Shown here: piece by piece, positions 1 to 7,867 of the stretch
Layout of the letters: every line of letters starts with the position of its first letter
How positions within the stretch are numbered: the first letter of the stretch is position 1
Assembly (NCBI GenBank): GCA_051004815.1
Contig: JBPCJY010000230.1
Location: 1 to 23,935 of the forward strand
Direction of reading: 5' to 3'
DNA length: 23,935 bases
Origin: JBBQXY01 sp051004815
Lineage (GTDB): Bacteria > Chloroflexota > Ktedonobacteria > Ktedonobacterales > Ktedonobacteraceae
Notes under the pieces: generated by a model
Databases searched by the model: none
Told to the model about the DNA's origin: nothing
Seen by the model: the letters and a program-made list of their open reading frames with translations, nothing else
Program-made: the position numbers and the translations under genes

Positions 1-65
1 GAAGATGCCATGCCCATTGGCGGGGAGGTTTTGACACGAGTGGCGTTGGAATTCTTGTCCGAAAA

Positions 66-131
66 TAAGGAAAAACGTGCCCCAGTTTCTCATTGCCTTC
101 GGCAGGGAAAAACTGTGCCACGTTTTCCCTT
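66..131 (-). terminator. Probable terminator hairpin after the thioredoxin-like gene
   Basis: A long imperfect inverted repeat lies just beyond the stop of the minus-strand thioredoxin-like gene. The outer arms pair GGAAAAACGTG with CACGTTTTCC, inner arms pair CAGTTTCTC with GGAAAAACTG, and the tip is TGCC-TTC-GGCA. Read on the minus strand, the inner stem is followed by a run of five Ts. The position and the T-run fit a rho-independent terminator. The 65 bases to its left, at the window edge, show no supportable gene. Confidence 0.5.
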
Positions 132-588
132 ACTTGTTTATTGTCAGCACCTCATCCACCTGGTCCAGCAACTTCTTTGTGTTGGCGAAGCCGTAGTTCA
201 CGGCGTGGGCGCGACCGGTCTGATCCAGTATCACGGTGGTTGGCACCGTCAACACATGGTATCGTTCTGCCAGTTCGGTCTCCCGCGTGGCATCAATGTC
301 TACAATGGCAACGGCATCGCCGCGGGTCGCTTGCACACGTTGCAGGGCGGGGGTCTGCAATTGGTGGCATTGGCGGCAAGCTTCACTGCTGAAAGCCAGG
401 ATACGTATATGGTTTTGCTGTATGCCAGATGCTTGTGTTGTGGGAGCAGTCGATACTACCATAGGGAGCGACGCCGTCAGTACACGGTGCCGTTGCCCTT
501 GGACATAGTGCTGTCCCAACCATATCACTAGCCACGTACAGAGACCTACCAGGAGAAGAATACCCAGGCGCACAGGAATATCACTCAT
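130..588 (-). CDS. Membrane-anchored thioredoxin-like protein
   Basis: This 152-residue protein has an N-terminal hydrophobic segment (about residues 7-24), then a short linker and a thioredoxin-fold domain. The CxxC site is C71-R-Q-C74, and a likely cis-proline lies in the later VPTT motif. This architecture fits an outward-facing, tethered thiol-disulfide oxidoreductase. The redox centre CRQC is not the classical CGPC, so its potential and partner cannot be predicted. The gene begins 6 bases after the stop of the DUF4395 membrane protein and has only a distant GAGGTG as possible ribosome binding site, so translational coupling is likely. It could supply or receive electrons from the CxxC of its neighbour; that is inference. 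The fold assignment is firm, the substrate unknown. Confidence 0.8.
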   Translation of the reverse strand: MSDIPVRLGILLLVGLCTWLVIWLGQHYVQGQRHRVLTASLPMVVSTAPTTQASGIQQNHIRILAFSSEACRQCHQLQTPALQRVQATRGDAVAIVDIDATRETELAERYHVLTVPTTVILDQTGRAHAVNYGFANTKKLLDQVDEVLTINK

Positions 589-594
589 GTTTGT

Positions 595-1086
595 TCATAC
601 ACCTCGCCAGTGGAAACCACCACTATAGCGCACTCGTGGCAACAGGCCCAGACGACCCAGGTGATAGTAGACAAAGCAGCCTGCACAGAACCCCACCGTC
701 AGATTGATAGCTGCCAGCACAAAGACAATCAAATCAAGGGTCCATCCAAGCACTGTGACATGGGTGAGGAAGAGGACAATGGACGACGCAATAAGAAAGG
801 CTGCCCCCACACCCTGTGCGAAGCGATGCGGCGCGGGATCGTCCTCGATAATACGCGGTCGCCACAGGTGCAGAGGCAATACGACGCCTTTATAAAGAAG
901 CTGGTACGGGCTGACATCTGGTGCTAACGCGCTCAAAATCATGATAATGGCCGTAATGACGACAATGATAGGCTGGTTGAAAAGAAAGGCCAGCCCTGCC
1001 AGTACGACGGTAGCTGCTTGTGAAAATTTGGCGAGGTGTGTATCAACTCGCAACGTCTTCTGTAAAGATGAGGAAACGTTTTCCAT
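595..1086 (-). CDS. DUF4395 family membrane protein
   Basis: A 163-residue integral membrane protein with about four hydrophobic segments (roughly residues 24-36, 38-54, 93-111 and 115-133). The C-terminal motif GFCAGCFVYYHLGRLG (cysteines 134 and 137) is typical of DUF4395 proteins. These often sit beside thioredoxin-like genes in Actinobacteria and Chloroflexota; their function is unknown. The paired cysteines at a membrane edge next to a thioredoxin-like gene suggest a role in thiol redox transfer (inference). The longest open frame starts at a TTG at 1110. I prefer the ATG at 1086 because GGAG sits about 9 bases upstream. It is the first gene of a two-gene unit with the thioredoxin-like gene. 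Confidence 0.75.
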   Translation of the reverse strand: MENVSSSLQKTLRVDTHLAKFSQAATVVLAGLAFLFNQPIIVVITAIIMILSALAPDVSPYQLLYKGVVLPLHLWRPRIIEDDPAPHRFAQGVGAAFLIASSIVLFLTHVTVLGWTLDLIVFVLAAINLTVGFCAGCFVYYHLGRLGLLPRVRYSGGFHWRGV

Positions 1087-1203
1087 ACTTTTTGTCTCCA
1101 TCCGAAACAACAGTAGGACGACATTGTCCCGCTAATAAATGATAATAATTTCAAGCCAACAAAGTTGACTTACTTGATCTACAAAGAAAAACTTCTGTAG
1201 TGT

Positions 1204-1233
1204 ATTGTAAAATTTAGCAGAGGGTGCTGTCAA
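1204..1233 (-). promoter_or_regulatory. Sigma70-type promoter for the DUF4395-thioredoxin operon
   Basis: On the minus strand a perfect TTGACA (-35, 1228-1233) is followed after 18 bases by TACAAT (-10, 1204-1209). It points toward the DUF4395 gene and leaves a leader of about 110 bases. The rest of the gap up to 1380 is AT-rich; no equally good plus-strand promoter for the kinase was found. Confidence 0.65.
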
Positions 1234-1380
1234 GTCTCGAAAATCTGCAAATCACAAGTAGCAAAATAAGTGATATACAATGACACATATTTCTCAGTTG
1301 CTATATCGTTAATGGTACGTTCTATAGATCAGAAGACGCATATATATGAATTTATCTTCTTGTATTAATCGAGGTGGAGT

Positions 1381-3399
1381 ATGTCAGGCGAAAGAAGCTA
1401 TATCGGCACAGCTTTCGGCAACTATCATGTTACAACCGAAATCGGTAGTGGGGGATTCGGTAAAGTCTATCAAGGCACACATTCTATTCTCACTGAACGC
1501 ACTGTCGCTATCAAACTACTCCATGCTCATCTAGGTGAGTTGGAAGAACGCGAACGGTTTCTCCAGGAGGCTCGCCTCCTTGAACGCTTAAAGCATCCCA
1601 ACATTTTACATATCTTTGATGTCGGCATCCACGAAGGCTTTCCTTACATCGTCGCCGAGTATGCGCCTCACGGCTCCCTGCGCAACCTGATCAAAGAGTA
1701 TGCTCCCCACCCTGTACCCACCGATATCGCCTTAAACGTCCTTACTCAAATTGGGCAAGCCCTTTCCTATGCCCATCAGCAAAATATCATCCATCGCGAT
1801 CTCAAGCCTGAGAATATCCTCTTTAACGTTGAGAGAGAGGCTCTCCTCGCCGATTTTGGCATTGCCACCACTTTGTCAACGACCAGCATCAAATATGTAA
1901 ACGTTGTTGGCACACCCGCGTACATGGCACCAGAACAGTTTAAGAGTACAATTTCTAAGGAGAGCGACCAGTATGGATTGGGCTGTATTGCCTACGAACT
2001 TTTCACCGGACAGCTTCCCTTCAACGCCATCGACTTCTTTTCTATAGGCTTCCAGCATATGGAAAAGTCGCCGCTACCACCAACCCAACTCAATCCCACC
2101 CTTCCCATTCACATTGAACACGCCATTCTCAAGGCTATGGCGAAACAACGCCATGCTCGCCACGTTGATATCAATGCTTTCATTATTGCCTTGCATACTC
2201 CCGTGAATGCGCAAGCACAGCCACCTATCTCTACGCTACCCACTGTATCTCTCTCACATAGAGCGGTCGCTAATCCCGCTGACGCTTTTAGCACTTTTCA
2301 GTTAAGTACGGAACAAAATGCAGACAAGTATCTTTCTCAGCAACATTCCGTTGGCGGAGACTCACAGGTAGCTCCCTATCAGCAAGTACCTGAAACTCCA
2401 CTTCCTCCTGTATATTCCGCATTTTCGAGTACAACATCAGTACATAGCCAGAGCTTATATTCACAAGCCCCGGTCACTCCGCTACCCCCAGGGACAGGCA
2501 CGATGCAACCTACCGGAGAAAACGCTACCCTTCTGCCATCCATGAATACGTTGCCCCCGACATGGCAAAACACACCCTTTGCGGCAGCGTGGCCCGCGGC
2601 AGGCACAATCAACGCTTACGGTATGACACCCGCTTCTTACCCGGTAAAGCCATATAAAGGGAGACGCTACTGGCTGCTGATCGCCGTTGCCGCTTTGCTT
2701 GTTGTCGCCAGCTTGCTGGGTGCATTTTTCTTTGCCTTTCCTCCTAAGCCCACAACTACCACTCCTGGACTTAGTCTGAATGTACCAACTACCGGCATAA
2801 CCCAAGGCGGAAACACACCTTCTGGAGTATCGCCCATTGCAACAGGTACACCAAACCACACCGCATTTACGCGTGTTTCAACCACTACCCCTAAACAGAC
2901 GCCAGGAGTAACCGCCACTACCGCTCAAGGAGTAACCGCTACTCCTACCAATACAGCTACGGCCACAGCCACAGCTGATCCCACTGCCGATCCGACAGCT
3001 GACCCAACGCCTGACCCCTCTCCCACTCCCACTCCTGAAACTGTGGCAGCTGATTTTATCTATGGCCCATATGCCGTGACCACCACCCACTCATACAGTG
3101 GAACAGTAAGTATCGCGGTCAGCGGTGTAGGACAAGCCTCGCAGACCCAGTATAGTGATGCACTTTACCTTTACACAGATAACAATGGCAATGCTGTTAC
3201 TCCCAAGCACTCTTCTTGTTGGGTGCTCTACATTGATGATAAGCCCGTTGACGATTTTGCAACTATACCCGCTTACCAATCTTCCCATAGCTACTCCTTC
3301 ACTATAACTGCGCCAGGAGGAACTTTAACTTTTGGCGTCTGTGATTCTATGACTAGCGATAACACCGGTTCTTATACCATCACAGTGACCCAACAATGA
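1381..3399 (+). CDS. Transmembrane Ser/Thr protein kinase (PknB-like) with exposed C-terminal domain
   Basis: A 672-residue Hanks-type kinase. Visible elements are the glycine loop GSGGFGKVYQG (about 22-32), the ATP-binding lysine K45 (VAIK), catalytic loop HRDLKPEN with D140, K142 and N145, metal-binding DFG at D158, and APE at 183-185, so the enzyme should be active. A Pro/Ser/Thr-rich juxtamembrane stretch follows, then one transmembrane helix (about 429-453). Beyond it lie a Thr/Pro-rich linker with TADPTADPTPDP repeats and a C-terminal domain of about 115 residues. That domain looks beta-rich and has two cysteines; I do not recognise it, and it may be the sensor. The ribosome site GAGGTGGAG directly precedes the ATG. 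The gene stands alone and converges with an FAD oxidoreductase only 23 bases away, with no obvious terminator between them. The substrate is unknown. Confidence 0.93.
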   Translation: MSGERSYIGTAFGNYHVTTEIGSGGFGKVYQGTHSILTERTVAIKLLHAHLGELEERERFLQEARLLERLKHPNILHIFDVGIHEGFPYIVAEYAPHGSLRNLIKEYAPHPVPTDIALNVLTQIGQALSYAHQQNIIHRDLKPENILFNVEREALLADFGIATTLSTTSIKYVNVVGTPAYMAPEQFKSTISKESDQYGLGCIAYELFTGQLPFNAIDFFSIGFQHMEKSPLPPTQLNPTLPIHIEHAILKAMAKQRHARHVDINAFIIALHTPVNAQAQPPISTLPTVSLSHRAVANPADAFSTFQLSTEQNADKYLSQQHSVGGDSQVAPYQQVPETPLPPVYSAFSSTTSVHSQSLYSQAPVTPLPPGTGTMQPTGENATLLPSMNTLPPTWQNTPFAAAWPAAGTINAYGMTPASYPVKPYKGRRYWLLIAVAALLVVASLLGAFFFAFPPKPTTTTPGLSLNVPTTGITQGGNTPSGVSPIATGTPNHTAFTRVSTTTPKQTPGVTATTAQGVTATPTNTATATATADPTADPTADPTPDPSPTPTPETVAADFIYGPYAVTTTHSYSGTVSIAVSGVGQASQTQYSDALYLYTDNNGNAVTPKHSSCWVLYIDDKPVDDFATIPAYQSSHSYSFTITAPGGTLTFGVCDSMTSDNTGSYTITVTQQ

Positions 3400-3422
3400 G
3401 TGAGGAGGAACAAATACAAGCT

Positions 3423-4616
3423 CTACAGCCGCGCCACCAGCTCTTTGCCGGCTTGTTGACCGAGCACGGTTCCTGGTAGTACACCGAGTGAGCCTAATCC
3501 TTCGATGGCAAAGCCAGGGGCCTCATCTCCCATATCGCGCAGAGTTGGCACCATGTCTGCCGCGACTGCTAGATCAACGGCCCAGGTATAAGTCGGTTCC
3601 TGCTCGGCTAATTCTGGCAACCAATGACGGGCCGCGTCGGCCAGGCGTTTGTGGTAAGAGGCATCGTGGCGTGTAACGCCAGCTTTGCCATAACGACCAC
3701 CACTGACGGTCAGACGACCATTGCCAGGACGAAAGTCAGCATAGGTGTAAGGCGCGGCGTCCCAGAACAAAGGAAAGGTGTCAGGGAGATCATCAGCAAA
3801 CGCGAGCGCGTAGATACGTGCATTTGGCTGTGTCGTTGGCCCAACGGCGCGGATCAGCCCACGCGCACCAATGATGATACCATTGGAGAGGACAAGTTGC
3901 CAGTGGTGGTTGGTAGCGCAGCCACGGATCACCTGGTACAGGTCTACCTGAGCCAGTCCCGCCAGCACAACACCAGCAGTTCGCGCCTGTCTTGCCAGGT
4001 GTGCTAACAATGTCAGGGGTTGTAGACGTCCCTCGTCGGGCAACCACAAAGCCTGGACAATCGTTTGGGTATTGAGACATCCATTGGTAGCCTCCGCAAC
4101 CTGAGTCGGTGTCCACATCTCGGCTCGTAGACCGGCAGCCACACGAGCGCGAGCTTCTCTGGCTAATTTCTGGGCAGCATGTTTACTTTCCGCTAAGCTG
4201 ATCGCCCCGGTCAGGTGGGCAGACAACAACGCATCAGGTTGGGCGGCTTCCTCCACCAATGCTAGTAGCAGACGTGTAGTAATCGGCCAGAAGGCCGCCT
4301 CTGGCCCATTGGCCTCAAGGTCGGTCAAGTGCATATTGATGCCAGCACTCAAAATACCCGCGTTCCGCCCGGTCGCGCCGTACCCCAGCATATTTTCGCG
4401 TTCCAGCAGCAGCACCTTCGCACCCGCCTGGCTCGCGCTCAAAGCCGCGCTGAGACCAGCCACCCCTCCACCAATCACCACCACGTCAATGGTTTGTGCT
4501 GGCAAATCCTTGATATCCGACAATGTCAGTTCAGCGCGAACGGCGGGACTCACATCTTGCCACCAGGGTATGTGTTGCGCGATAGCGGTGGAAGGCGTGC
4601 CAGCGTGTGTTTGCAT
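3423..4616 (-). CDS. FAD-dependent oxidoreductase, DAO (D-amino acid oxidase-like) family
   Basis: A 397-residue flavoprotein. After a 43-residue N-terminal extension comes a Rossmann FAD motif DVVVIGGGVAGLSAAL (G49, G51, G54), an acidic residue for the ribose at E72 (LLLER), and GYGATGRNAG (78-87), the signature of DAO-type amine oxidases. The C-terminus has the second FAD-contacting motif (EGLGSLGVLPGTVLGQQAG). Such enzymes oxidise the C-N bond of amino acids or secondary amines with FAD; the substrate cannot be read from sequence. A strong AAAGGAGC ribosome site sits 3 bases before the ATG. The gene starts 9 bases after the Mre11-like gene, so the two are probably co-transcribed. A functional link to DNA repair is not evident. 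Confidence 0.85.
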   Translation of the reverse strand: MQTHAGTPSTAIAQHIPWWQDVSPAVRAELTLSDIKDLPAQTIDVVVIGGGVAGLSAALSASQAGAKVLLLERENMLGYGATGRNAGILSAGINMHLTDLEANGPEAAFWPITTRLLLALVEEAAQPDALLSAHLTGAISLAESKHAAQKLAREARARVAAGLRAEMWTPTQVAEATNGCLNTQTIVQALWLPDEGRLQPLTLLAHLARQARTAGVVLAGLAQVDLYQVIRGCATNHHWQLVLSNGIIIGARGLIRAVGPTTQPNARIYALAFADDLPDTFPLFWDAAPYTYADFRPGNGRLTVSGGRYGKAGVTRHDASYHKRLADAARHWLPELAEQEPTYTWAVDLAVAADMVPTLRDMGDEAPGFAIEGLGSLGVLPGTVLGQQAGKELVARL

Positions 4617-4625
4617 AAAGCTCCT

Positions 4626-5960
4626 TTAAGACAAGCCCAATAATTCGGCGCGTTTATCGCGCAAAAACTGTGCAATCAGCGCGGGATCATCTTTTTGCAA
4701 GGCCATCTGTTTCAGGTCAGCCAGCACCACGCTCCACTGTTCCTTGGCGGGGAGATAGCGGTTATCGCGGCTGACCAGTTCCTCGAAGATGCGACGTTCC
4801 AACTCGTGCCAGGCCGAACGGTCGCGCCCATCGATTTCGCCGCCTTCGGGGATATAATCCTGATCGTTGGTATTGTTGTCAACACGCACATAGAGCGGCT
4901 GGAAATAGCTCTTAACCATCTCTTCCATACGACTCAGGTCAAGGGAACCCGCGTCAAAACTCAGCGTTCCGATCAGGTGTATTTGCACAAGCGGACGCAA
5001 GCGATCATCGCTGTGTTTTGGCCCCTCACGTCGGCAGTAGTCTTCAATGCGAGCATAGAGCGCGTCCGGCTCATTCAACCCATCAACACGGACTTCGTGG
5101 CGAATAAAAGGGCGACGCTGGCTGACCAGATGGGTAGCGCGATGGCAACGCGCTTTACTATACGGGTCAACGATGCGTTCAGGCTCGTCGGTGTCGATCT
5201 CGACGAAATAGTAGCCGCGATCCTCCCAGGCCGCTTCTTCCGCGCCGCAGGTCTCAGTCGAGCCTGGATTATACATCCAACCATCAAATTCATACGGCTT
5301 ATGCACATGCCCCAACGCCAGGTAGTCCACGTATTGGTGTAGCGGCTGAAACTGTGCCATCGCTGGCAAACCTTGCACGCGAGGCACGATGCCCTCAACG
5401 CCGGTATGCATCATCAGCAAGCGATACTCAATGCCATCGGTCACTTCCTGCTCACGGGTGGCCTCTAATGTTTGAGCCAATCCCTCCATTGTGCGGTTGG
5501 TGGCCGCACCCTGCCAGGGCAAACCATAGACGCGCAAACGCCCGCCCAGCAGATCGACATGCGAACCCTGCATCGTATCGGCACGCCATGTGCTAAACAC
5601 GGGCGCACCGTCGTGCATCGTCGGTTGCAGCAACATCAAATAGCCCTGGTGACACAAAAATTGTAACCAGGAAATGCCATCGCGATAATAGCTGCGGTCA
5701 TGGTTCCCCTCAATGGCTATGACGGGAATGCCCTTCTCTTTAAGTCCTTTGAGACCTTCAATGGCATGAAGCAGTGTCTGGGCATCGATGGCGCGTTTAT
5801 TAAACAGATCGCCCGCGATAACCACAAAATCGACGGGCCGTTGCTCCGCCTCACGCATGATATCCCAGAAGGCTCGGCTAAAATCGTTGAACCGCTCACG
5901 CACGCCATATTGCTCATAGCCGAGGTGCGTATCAGCTATATGAATAAAAGAAGCTCTCAT
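4626..5960 (-). CDS. Mre11/SbcD-type DNA double-strand-break nuclease (metallophosphoesterase)
   Basis: A 444-residue calcineurin-like phosphoesterase with the full Mre11/SbcD motif set: D10-T-H12, AGD51, GNHD (N86, H87, D88), MMHTG (H185) and GHVH (H218, H220). These coordinate two Mn ions for 3'-5' exonuclease and hairpin endonuclease activity. A C-terminal region of about 170 residues would contain the capping and ATPase-contact parts. The usual partner, a Rad50/SbcC ATPase, is not adjacent. The frame can start at a GTG (5972), but the ATG at 5960 has a well placed GGGGAGA and opens directly with the conserved strand, so I chose it. It follows the small membrane protein gene by 28 bases and precedes the DAO flavoprotein by 9. 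Confidence 0.88.
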   Translation of the reverse strand: MRASFIHIADTHLGYEQYGVRERFNDFSRAFWDIMREAEQRPVDFVVIAGDLFNKRAIDAQTLLHAIEGLKGLKEKGIPVIAIEGNHDRSYYRDGISWLQFLCHQGYLMLLQPTMHDGAPVFSTWRADTMQGSHVDLLGGRLRVYGLPWQGAATNRTMEGLAQTLEATREQEVTDGIEYRLLMMHTGVEGIVPRVQGLPAMAQFQPLHQYVDYLALGHVHKPYEFDGWMYNPGSTETCGAEEAAWEDRGYYFVEIDTDEPERIVDPYSKARCHRATHLVSQRRPFIRHEVRVDGLNEPDALYARIEDYCRREGPKHSDDRLRPLVQIHLIGTLSFDAGSLDLSRMEEMVKSYFQPLYVRVDNNTNDQDYIPEGGEIDGRDRSAWHELERRIFEELVSRDNRYLPAKEQWSVVLADLKQMALQKDDPALIAQFLRDKRAELLGLS

Positions 5961-5988
5961 CAATCTCCCCACATCGTGTTTGTGTGTA

Positions 5989-6402
5989 CTACGATGGCAA
6001 CCAGGATGGCCAATAGCCAGGCCCAGTCATCCAACCACGAAAGCCGGCCGCGAATAGCACTAAAGCCGCGAGACTAAAAATCAAGATATCGCGGCGTGGA
6101 TTTTTGCCATTGGTGGCATACGTGATCGCCACAGGCAGTGCTAAGACGACGATGCCGCCATAGACATAGTGTAAATAATACAGGCTAGTACCACCATCCG
6201 GCTGCTTGCCCATCAATACCAGGATGACGCCGAGGATACCTTGTAGCACGCCCGCGGCGGCGGCGACAATCAGGGCAATCTGCCAGGGGCGGTTCATGGA
6301 CCGCTTCGTAAAGAAAAGGATAAGCCCCCAAACGCCCGCCACCAGACCCGCGGCCAATATCAGGTACAAATTAAAGAAGTGAAGCTGTACGATAACATTC
6401 AT
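5989..6402 (-). CDS. Small four-helix membrane protein, unknown function
   Basis: A 137-residue hydrophobic protein with four predicted transmembrane helices (about 11-31, 41-63, 75-95 and 104-121) joined by short basic loops (TKRSMNR, NGKNPRRD). Histidines at about 8 and 78 lie at helix starts (QLHFF, YYLHYVYGG); heme binding is possible but not shown. I do not recognise the family. An ATG at 6408 is possible, but GGAGAG would be only one base away from it; the ATG at 6402 has 7-base spacing and is preferred. It is the first gene of a probable three-gene unit with the Mre11-like nuclease and the DAO oxidoreductase, behind a recognisable promoter. Confidence 0.65.
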   Translation of the reverse strand: MNVIVQLHFFNLYLILAAGLVAGVWGLILFFTKRSMNRPWQIALIVAAAAGVLQGILGVILVLMGKQPDGGTSLYYLHYVYGGIVVLALPVAITYATNGKNPRRDILIFSLAALVLFAAGFRGWMTGPGYWPSWLPS

Positions 6403-6510
6403 AGCCATACTCTCCGAAGCCGCCTACACAAGCGGCATATCTATGCGTATTGTTCTTTTTCAAGGTAGCAATAGCGGAACTATGCTTAGAATCCTCATTT
6501 GCATACCTGG

Positions 6511-6539
6511 AGTATACCGTTTATCCGCTTCACACGCAA
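6511..6539 (-). promoter_or_regulatory. Sigma70-type promoter for the membrane protein-Mre11-DAO unit
   Basis: On the minus strand TTGCGT (6534-6539) and TATACT (6511-6516) are separated by exactly 17 bases. The element points at the small membrane protein gene, with a leader of about 100 bases. The intergenic region 6403-6709 therefore holds two divergent promoters; no other structure was found there. Confidence 0.5.
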
Positions 6540-6622
6540 CTAGCAACCGGGTAATGAAATACTAATAGGCAATCAGGCAAGGTAACAATCATTATTTCAT
6601 ACACTCCCTTGTCGCTCAATAC

Positions 6623-6651
6623 TTGTCCTATAAGAGCTTACACCTTATAAT
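6623..6651 (+). promoter_or_regulatory. Sigma70-type promoter of the DUF262-DUF3696 cassette
   Basis: TTGTCC (-35, 6623-6628) and a perfect TATAAT (-10, 6646-6651) are separated by 17 bases. They lie about 60 bases before the DUF262 start codon. The cassette thus appears to carry its own promoter. Confidence 0.6.
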
Positions 6652-6709
6652 GACGACAAGTAAACATGATATAAGCATTATGTAGCAGGTCGCAACGACA
6701 GGAGTACCA

Positions 6710-7867
6710 ATGGTGACGAATATGCAAGAACTTGATGGGTATTCTCTTGATGAGACGGTCATCGTTGACAATGGGACAGGTGTGGAAGTTGAAGATACCA
6801 GTAGCGAAGAAAAAATTACTGAGCCATTTGATCCGGTCTTGATTCGCGTAGATACGAGACCAATGACTATCGATTTATTACGCTTACGCATTGAGTATCA
6901 GGAATTGGACCTCGCTCCGGGATTTCAGCGTAAAGGCGGAATATGGAAAGATGAGGCTCAAAGTCGATTAATCGAATCTATGCTTATTCGCATCCCTCTA
7001 CCCGCCTTTTATATGGACGCGACCAATGATGAGAAGTGGTTAGTAGTGGATGGTCTGCAAAGACTAACGACACTAAAAAGGTTTATGATTGAAAAAGACC
7101 TTAGACTACGAGGATTGGAATTCCTCACCCATCTTAATGGAAAAACTTATGACGAATTGCCGCGCAATTATCAACGTCGCATTGCTGAAACTCAGGTTAC
7201 TGTCTACCTCATAGAAAAGGGGACACCCGATGGAGTAAAGTTTAATATTTTTAAACGCATCAATACAGGAGGTTTGCCTCTCTCGACGCAAGAGATTCGC
7301 CATGCGCTTAATCAAGGAGAAGCGACAAAATTGCTAGCGCAACTAGCTGAATCAAGTGATTTTAAGAGAGCAGTAGACAATGGTATTCGTGATGATCGCA
7401 TGGCTGATCGAGAGTGCGTACTCAGGTATCTTGCGTTTACGATTGCACCTTATACGACATTCACGAAGGATTTTGATAGCTTTCTGAATAAAGCGATGGC
7501 AGATATTAACAAAATGTCCGTTCATGAGCGTGAGCATTTACGACATCAGTTTGAGCGAACTATGATTATCGCCAGGAACCTTTTTGGGGCTGATGCTTTC
7601 CGCAAACGCTACTCAGAAGGAGCATCCAGACAACCAATTAACAAACCTTTGTTTGAGAGCTGGTCTGTCAATCTTAGCCAGTTAAGTGATGAACAGATTC
7701 AGGTGCTAAAGCAGAGAAAGGCTCTATTGAGGGAAAAATTCATTGCCTTAATGAATGACCCTACCCGAAAGTTCAATGAGGCCATTTCTTTGGCAACTGG
7801 TGATCCTAAAAAAGTGCGCTTGCGCTTTGAAGCAATTGAGCAGCTTATCAAGGATGTGTTGCTATGA
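6710..7867 (+). CDS. DUF262 (ParB/GmrS-like) NTPase-type protein, short form
   Basis: A 385-residue DUF262 protein. It shows the family motifs FQRKGGIW (F72-Q-R), the NTP-binding VVDGLQR (D114, Q117, R118; usually DGQQR) and FKRINTGG (about residues 180-187). In GmrSD, SspE and BrxU this domain binds or hydrolyses nucleotides and licenses DNA cleavage. Those proteins carry a DUF1524 HNH nuclease domain; here the protein ends without any recognisable HNH motif, so a nuclease would have to come from a partner. The acidic N-terminal 40 residues are not conserved-looking. An AGGAG ribosome site lies 5 bases before the ATG. The stop overlaps the next start as ATGA, implying coupled translation with the AAA ATPase. 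It is AT-richer than the flanking genes. Confidence 0.85.
   Translation: MVTNMQELDGYSLDETVIVDNGTGVEVEDTSSEEKITEPFDPVLIRVDTRPMTIDLLRLRIEYQELDLAPGFQRKGGIWKDEAQSRLIESMLIRIPLPAFYMDATNDEKWLVVDGLQRLTTLKRFMIEKDLRLRGLEFLTHLNGKTYDELPRNYQRRIAETQVTVYLIEKGTPDGVKFNIFKRINTGGLPLSTQEIRHALNQGEATKLLAQLAESSDFKRAVDNGIRDDRMADRECVLRYLAFTIAPYTTFTKDFDSFLNKAMADINKMSVHEREHLRHQFERTMIIARNLFGADAFRKRYSEGASRQPINKPLFESWSVNLSQLSDEQIQVLKQRKALLREKFIALMNDPTRKFNEAISLATGDPKKVRLRFEAIEQLIKDVLL

Noticed and set aside
1..65. Partial gene at the left window edge
   Set aside because: The open frames there only continue as shadows over the thioredoxin-like gene; nothing supports coding in this short piece.
1260..1345. Plus-strand promoter for the kinase gene
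   Set aside because: TACAAT-like and TTGCTA-like boxes occur, but no pair has both good sequence and 16-18 base spacing.
4695..5342. 215-codon plus-strand frame opposite the Mre11-like gene
   Set aside because: It has no motif or ribosome site and is opposite a well supported gene.
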